DNA of 64,000 nt, taken from the NCBI GenBank assembly GCA_026014585.1, contig JAOZIA010000002.1:293677-357676 (forward strand). The letters are read 5' to 3'. The notes under the pieces were generated by a model. The model made no database searches. It was not told the DNA's origin and worked only from the letters and a program-made list of their open reading frames with translations. Shown piece by piece: positions 61,197 to 64,000 of the stretch (the stretch's first letter is position 1; each line of letters begins with the position of its first letter). A program made the position numbers and the translations under genes. The DNA is from Candidatus Bathyarchaeota archaeon (lineage in GTDB: Archaea; Thermoproteota; Bathyarchaeia; Bathyarchaeales; Bathycorpusculaceae).

Positions 61197-62615
61197 TTAT
61201 GGTTGCCATTTCTCAACAAGATACTTAGGTATCTCGCTTGAGTCACGTGGACCAACCATGGCTTTCCAGCCGGATAATTCTTCGATTTCACCGCTGATTC
61301 TGCTTGCTTTGCCTGGGATGATGATTTTGCGATGCTTGACTTTGCCTTCGATACCGCTGGATTTTATTGCGTCTGCAACTTTGTCTGCTGTTAGTTTGCG
61401 TCCTGCGACACCGCTGTCGATTGCGCTGCCTTCTGCATCGACTACGAGTAGGTAAGCGTTGGTTTTGCTGCTTTCAATGTCTGATGCTACAGTGTAATAG
61501 GTTAGGGCAAAGTTTGATGTGAAGAATACTGGACTGTTTTCATCGGGTGTTCCGAACACTTTGAGACCTGGTGCAACTGCAACTGGTTTGCGTGGGTCAG
61601 TGTAAATGTTTTGTCTTAGGAATACTTCTGGTAGTTGTGCCCATCCATCGGTTGTGTGAAGTATAACAATGTCTGCAAAACGGACGATAAGCATACCGGC
61701 TACGTAGGCTTCACGCCATTTGACTAAGTCATCAGCCATTTCACCCTTGTTTGCCCAAGCTGTTAAGGGTAAACCAATCAATGGAAGACCAGCTAATTCG
61801 TTACCTTGTTTTGTTGCGCTTCTGCGAAGCATTGTAAAGTTGTTTAATGTATCAGCTAAGCCATCATTAAAGAATGTTCCAGGGTCCAAAACGAGGTCTT
61901 GAACACCATAGGTTTGCAACGTTTTAGCTAAGGTCATAAGATTGTTTAGGTCGTTAGGTGCAGAAGCAACAAGTGGACAGTTGTACATTAAGGCTAATTC
62001 TGCCATGTCTTTCCAGTTTTCCATTGTTGCAGCGTACAGTAATGGTCTTGCTTTCGGTATTGCCATAACACCTGCTTCAAGAACAGAAGGGTTCAAAGCA
62101 CAGAGAATTAAGGGCAATTTGGTTGTTTCTGAAACTTTTTTGACACAAGCCTTGAATTTCTCAGCGTCACCGGAAGTTGAACGAACAGCAATCATGTCAA
62201 GTTTCAAAGCGTTTCCGATGTATTCGTAGCTGAAACTTTCTGTACTTTTTATGCGGCTGTCAACTTCTGCGTCAGGCATTTCGTCTGTTACATCAACTGC
62301 GATTGCGGTTGGGTTAAAGTATGTGAATTCGTGTCGGTACATGACAAGTTTGCCACCGATTTTACGGGCATTGTCACCAGCACCGATTACTACTTCTTTA
62401 ACTGGAGGTTTGAGCATATCTTGTAGTTTTTTGTAGTTCTTTGCGTGTTCTGGTTTCTACAAGGGTTTGCATTGTTCAATGCTTGCTTCACGTGCAACAA
62501 CTTTGGTGGCAAAAGCCATACAGTTTTCTTGACCGCATTCTTTACAGTTAGTTTTTGGAAGCAACTTGTAAATGTCTATTGGGCTTAATTCTTTCTTTGT
62601 AGCTTTTTCACTCAT
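61197..62615 (-). CDS. cdhE: CdhE, acetyl-CoA decarbonylase/synthase gamma subunit, with in-frame TAG at codon 53
   Basis: 472 residues if the TAG at 62457-62459 is read as an amino acid. Large subunit of the corrinoid Fe-S protein that carries methyl groups to the ACS site. ATG 62615 follows GGAGG. Residues 1-52 hold the 4Fe-4S motif NCKECGQENC with a fourth Cys in EQCKPL. The TAG comes directly after CKPL, and the same frame goes on with KPEHAKNYKKLQDMLKPPVK and a complete TIM barrel. An ATG at 62417 could start a 406-residue barrel-only protein but has no ribosome-binding site. All residues from 62615 to 61197 are in one frame. Confidence 0.9.
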
Positions 62616-62632
62616 ACATTTTTCCTCCGAGT

Positions 62633-63850
62633 TTACATTTTGGCTGAAACCCAGTCTAAGTATTTGCTGGGGTCAGCTTTTTTACCGCTGGATAAGTTGT
62701 TGATAACGTCTTTTAGGGTCTTGACTGCTGCTGGGTGAATCATCATAAACATGTCTACACCTGCTAGCAGTAGGGTTAATGTAGTGTTTACTTCCCAAAG
62801 TGGACCTCTGAGTTCGCGTGGTTCCCATCTGTCCTCCAATTTTAGCCAAGCTTCACGTGCAGCCCAAGCATTGGTTGTTCCAGAGGACATTGGATGTGCA
62901 AGTTCACCGTCTCCCATTAAGCCTGCGAGTCTACCGCGTTCCATGTTTGTGAAAGCGTAGTCTAGACCGTAACCTAAAGCAGCTGTGGATAAGTCCATAA
63001 CGATGTCATCTTTACCTAAGTAATCATAAAGGTTTCTGTTCAATTCTCGTGCCATGTTTAAGTCCATTGAAGTGAAGGCTAATACGGCATGGTTGTTTTG
63101 TTTTGCAAGTTTTGAAATTTTCTCTATTTTCATGTCGCGTGTAAATGAGCTTAGAAGGAATCTTTCACCTGGAAAAGCTTGAGTTACTTCTTCGAATAAG
63201 GCTGTGTCTTTTTCTGGGTCACCGCATCCACCGATTACAAGGGGAACATCAACTGCTTGCAACACGTTTTCGATTGTTTTTAGTGTTGATTTTGGTGTTG
63301 CGTCTTTGAGTAAGGGGTCAATGCTGATTAAGTGAACGGTAATCATGTCTGCACCGAATTTCTCAACTGCAAGTTTTGCCCAAGCCGCAGGGTCGTCCAG
63401 GACTTCTTTAACGTGCATCTTGACAGCTTTAGACAAGGGCACAGCCATGTCGAAAACGTCCATGGTGACAACTGGCTTGTTTATGATGGAGCTTTCAAAA
63501 GTGTAGAAGGCAGGTGCTTTTTCGCCACCTATGGTTATGCTTCTTCCACGGGTGCCGCCTTCACTTTTTGTTGCACCAAGTTTTACTGTTGCTATTTCAC
63601 CAGAGTATTTTTCGATTGGCGGTGTGAAAGTTTGTTGCATTAAAGCAGCTGGTTTTGTTGGCATAGAAATAGGCAGTTTGACATTAGGCATCATTGGAGC
63701 AGCTACGCCAGGCTCAACTCTGAATTCTAGATTGCTTGCGCTCATTTCAAAGTCGTGGAGTTCGAGGTGTTGAAACTTCGCAAGAAGCTTCAACAGGTCG
63801 TTTGCGTCGATTCCACCGTGTTTGTCTTCGTCTTTTTTATTGTCCGCCAA
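62633..63850 (-). CDS. cdhD: CdhD, acetyl-CoA decarbonylase/synthase delta subunit
   Basis: 405 residues. Small subunit of the corrinoid Fe-S protein; forms the TIM-barrel partner of CdhE and helps hold the corrinoid. Seen: VKLGATKSEGGTRGRSITIG, FYTFESSIINKPVVTMDVFD, VIGGCGDPEKDTALFEEV and DLSTAALGYGLDYAFTNME. The N-terminal 45 residues are charged and extra. Start TTG 63850, six bases after the cdhC stop. Ends in TAA, 17 bases before cdhE. Confidence 0.95.
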   Translation of the reverse strand: MADNKKDEDKHGGIDANDLLKLLAKFQHLELHDFEMSASNLEFRVEPGVAAPMMPNVKLPISMPTKPAALMQQTFTPPIEKYSGEIATVKLGATKSEGGTRGRSITIGGEKAPAFYTFESSIINKPVVTMDVFDMAVPLSKAVKMHVKEVLDDPAAWAKLAVEKFGADMITVHLISIDPLLKDATPKSTLKTIENVLQAVDVPLVIGGCGDPEKDTALFEEVTQAFPGERFLLSSFTRDMKIEKISKLAKQNNHAVLAFTSMDLNMARELNRNLYDYLGKDDIVMDLSTAALGYGLDYAFTNMERGRLAGLMGDGELAHPMSSGTTNAWAAREAWLKLEDRWEPRELRGPLWEVNTTLTLLLAGVDMFMMIHPAAVKTLKDVINNLSSGKKADPSKYLDWVSAKM

Positions 63851-63856
63851 GTTAAC

Positions 63857-64000
63857 TCACCGTTTCTCTGCTTTTTCTTCTTTTAAGGGTTTAACGATAA
63901 CTTTGGAAGCATAGATTTTTGCATCTTTAAGAATTATTCTAAAGCCGCCAGCATTTATTGGTAAAGATGAAGTTGTCATCACGGGCATGCCCTCAAATGC
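63857..64000 (-). CDS. cdhC: CdhC, acetyl-CoA synthase beta subunit, C-terminal end only
   Basis: Last 47 residues of a gene cut by the right edge. FEGMPVMTTSSLPINAGGF and RIILKDAKIYASKVIVK match the C-terminus of CdhC, whose A-cluster forms acetyl-CoA. A Lys/Glu-rich tail follows. Stop TGA at 63857, six bases before cdhD: an operon cdhC-cdhD-cdhE. Confidence 0.85.
   Translation of the reverse strand, partial: AFEGMPVMTTSSLPINAGGFRIILKDAKIYASKVIVKPLKEEKAEKR

Noticed and set aside
12636-62459. Complete reassignment of UAG to an amino acid
   Set aside because: UAG ends at least 14 well-defined genes in the window (for example tes, metK, rtcB, nfo, the HD gene), at normal family lengths.
1-64000. 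tRNA-Pyl, pyl genes, CRISPR arrays, insertion sequences, prophage, rRNA
   Set aside because: Looked for by eye; none seen. Only three tRNAs were found. This does not speak to the rest of the genome.

Overview
The window looks like a chromosome segment of an uncultured archaeon, most likely of the Bathyarchaeia (former Miscellaneous Crenarchaeotal Group); the lineage is an inference. Archaeal markers seen directly are prefoldin beta with its DUF3194 partner, ribosomal protein S25e, a tetraether lipid synthase, archaeal pilus genes, RtcB with archease, a GPN-loop GTPase, TATA-type promoters and TrmB regulators. The cdhC-cdhD-cdhE genes at the right edge show an archaeal Wood-Ljungdahl (acetyl-CoA decarbonylase/synthase) pathway. 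I see no rRNA, CRISPR array, phage or insertion sequence.

Layout. 1-6.2 kb: a truncated zinc-ribbon ORF, an RHH regulator, a PAC-like protein, Sua5, and a mannan/glucan-type set (GT4, a helical-hairpin domain, GH130), then a Csp-like copper protein. 6.4-11.8 kb: membrane and secreted proteins with tRNA-Arg, a beta-propeller protein and a PQQ-propeller/GT39 fusion. 12-16.8 kb: a stress-protein cluster (two KGG proteins, DUF2795), a cyclophilin-like protein, S25e, tetraether synthase, TrmB. 16.9-25.4 kb: thymidylate kinase opposite an HD phosphohydrolase, tRNA-Glu, an alkylbase glycosylase, a PIG-V-like mannosyltransferase, tRNA-Gly, an NFU protein, an MFS transporter, a flavodoxin. 25.6-32.5 kb: an alpha-glucan phosphorylase with an N-terminal Cys-rich domain, the prefoldin/DUF3194/DHH operon and an EcfA-EcfA-EcfT module. 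32.6-38.6 kb: a five-gene type IV pilus-like operon with two pilin-like proteins, one very large. 38.6-49.7 kb: TackOD1 protein, endonuclease IV, bacterial-type MetK, RidA, regulators, HtrA, a wHTH-VIT1 fusion, and hypA with a MinD-type HypB. 49.9-61.1 kb: M42 peptidase, archease, adk, RtcB, a flippase, a transglutaminase-like protein, TrmB with an ABC-2 exporter. 61.2-64 kb: cdhE, cdhD, cdhC (partial).

The two strongest unexplained signals are: (1) an in-frame UAG codon in cdhE, placed exactly between the Fe-S domain and the TIM barrel, with a second in-frame UAG at the start of a KGG gene, although UAG also ends at least a dozen genes here; (2) four copies of an unnamed intergenic element of about 120-150 bp that carries a ribosome-binding-site-like run, an ATG and a very short ORF. 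Several other genes have no canonical start where one is expected (AUA or AUU candidates) or seem split at homopolymers.
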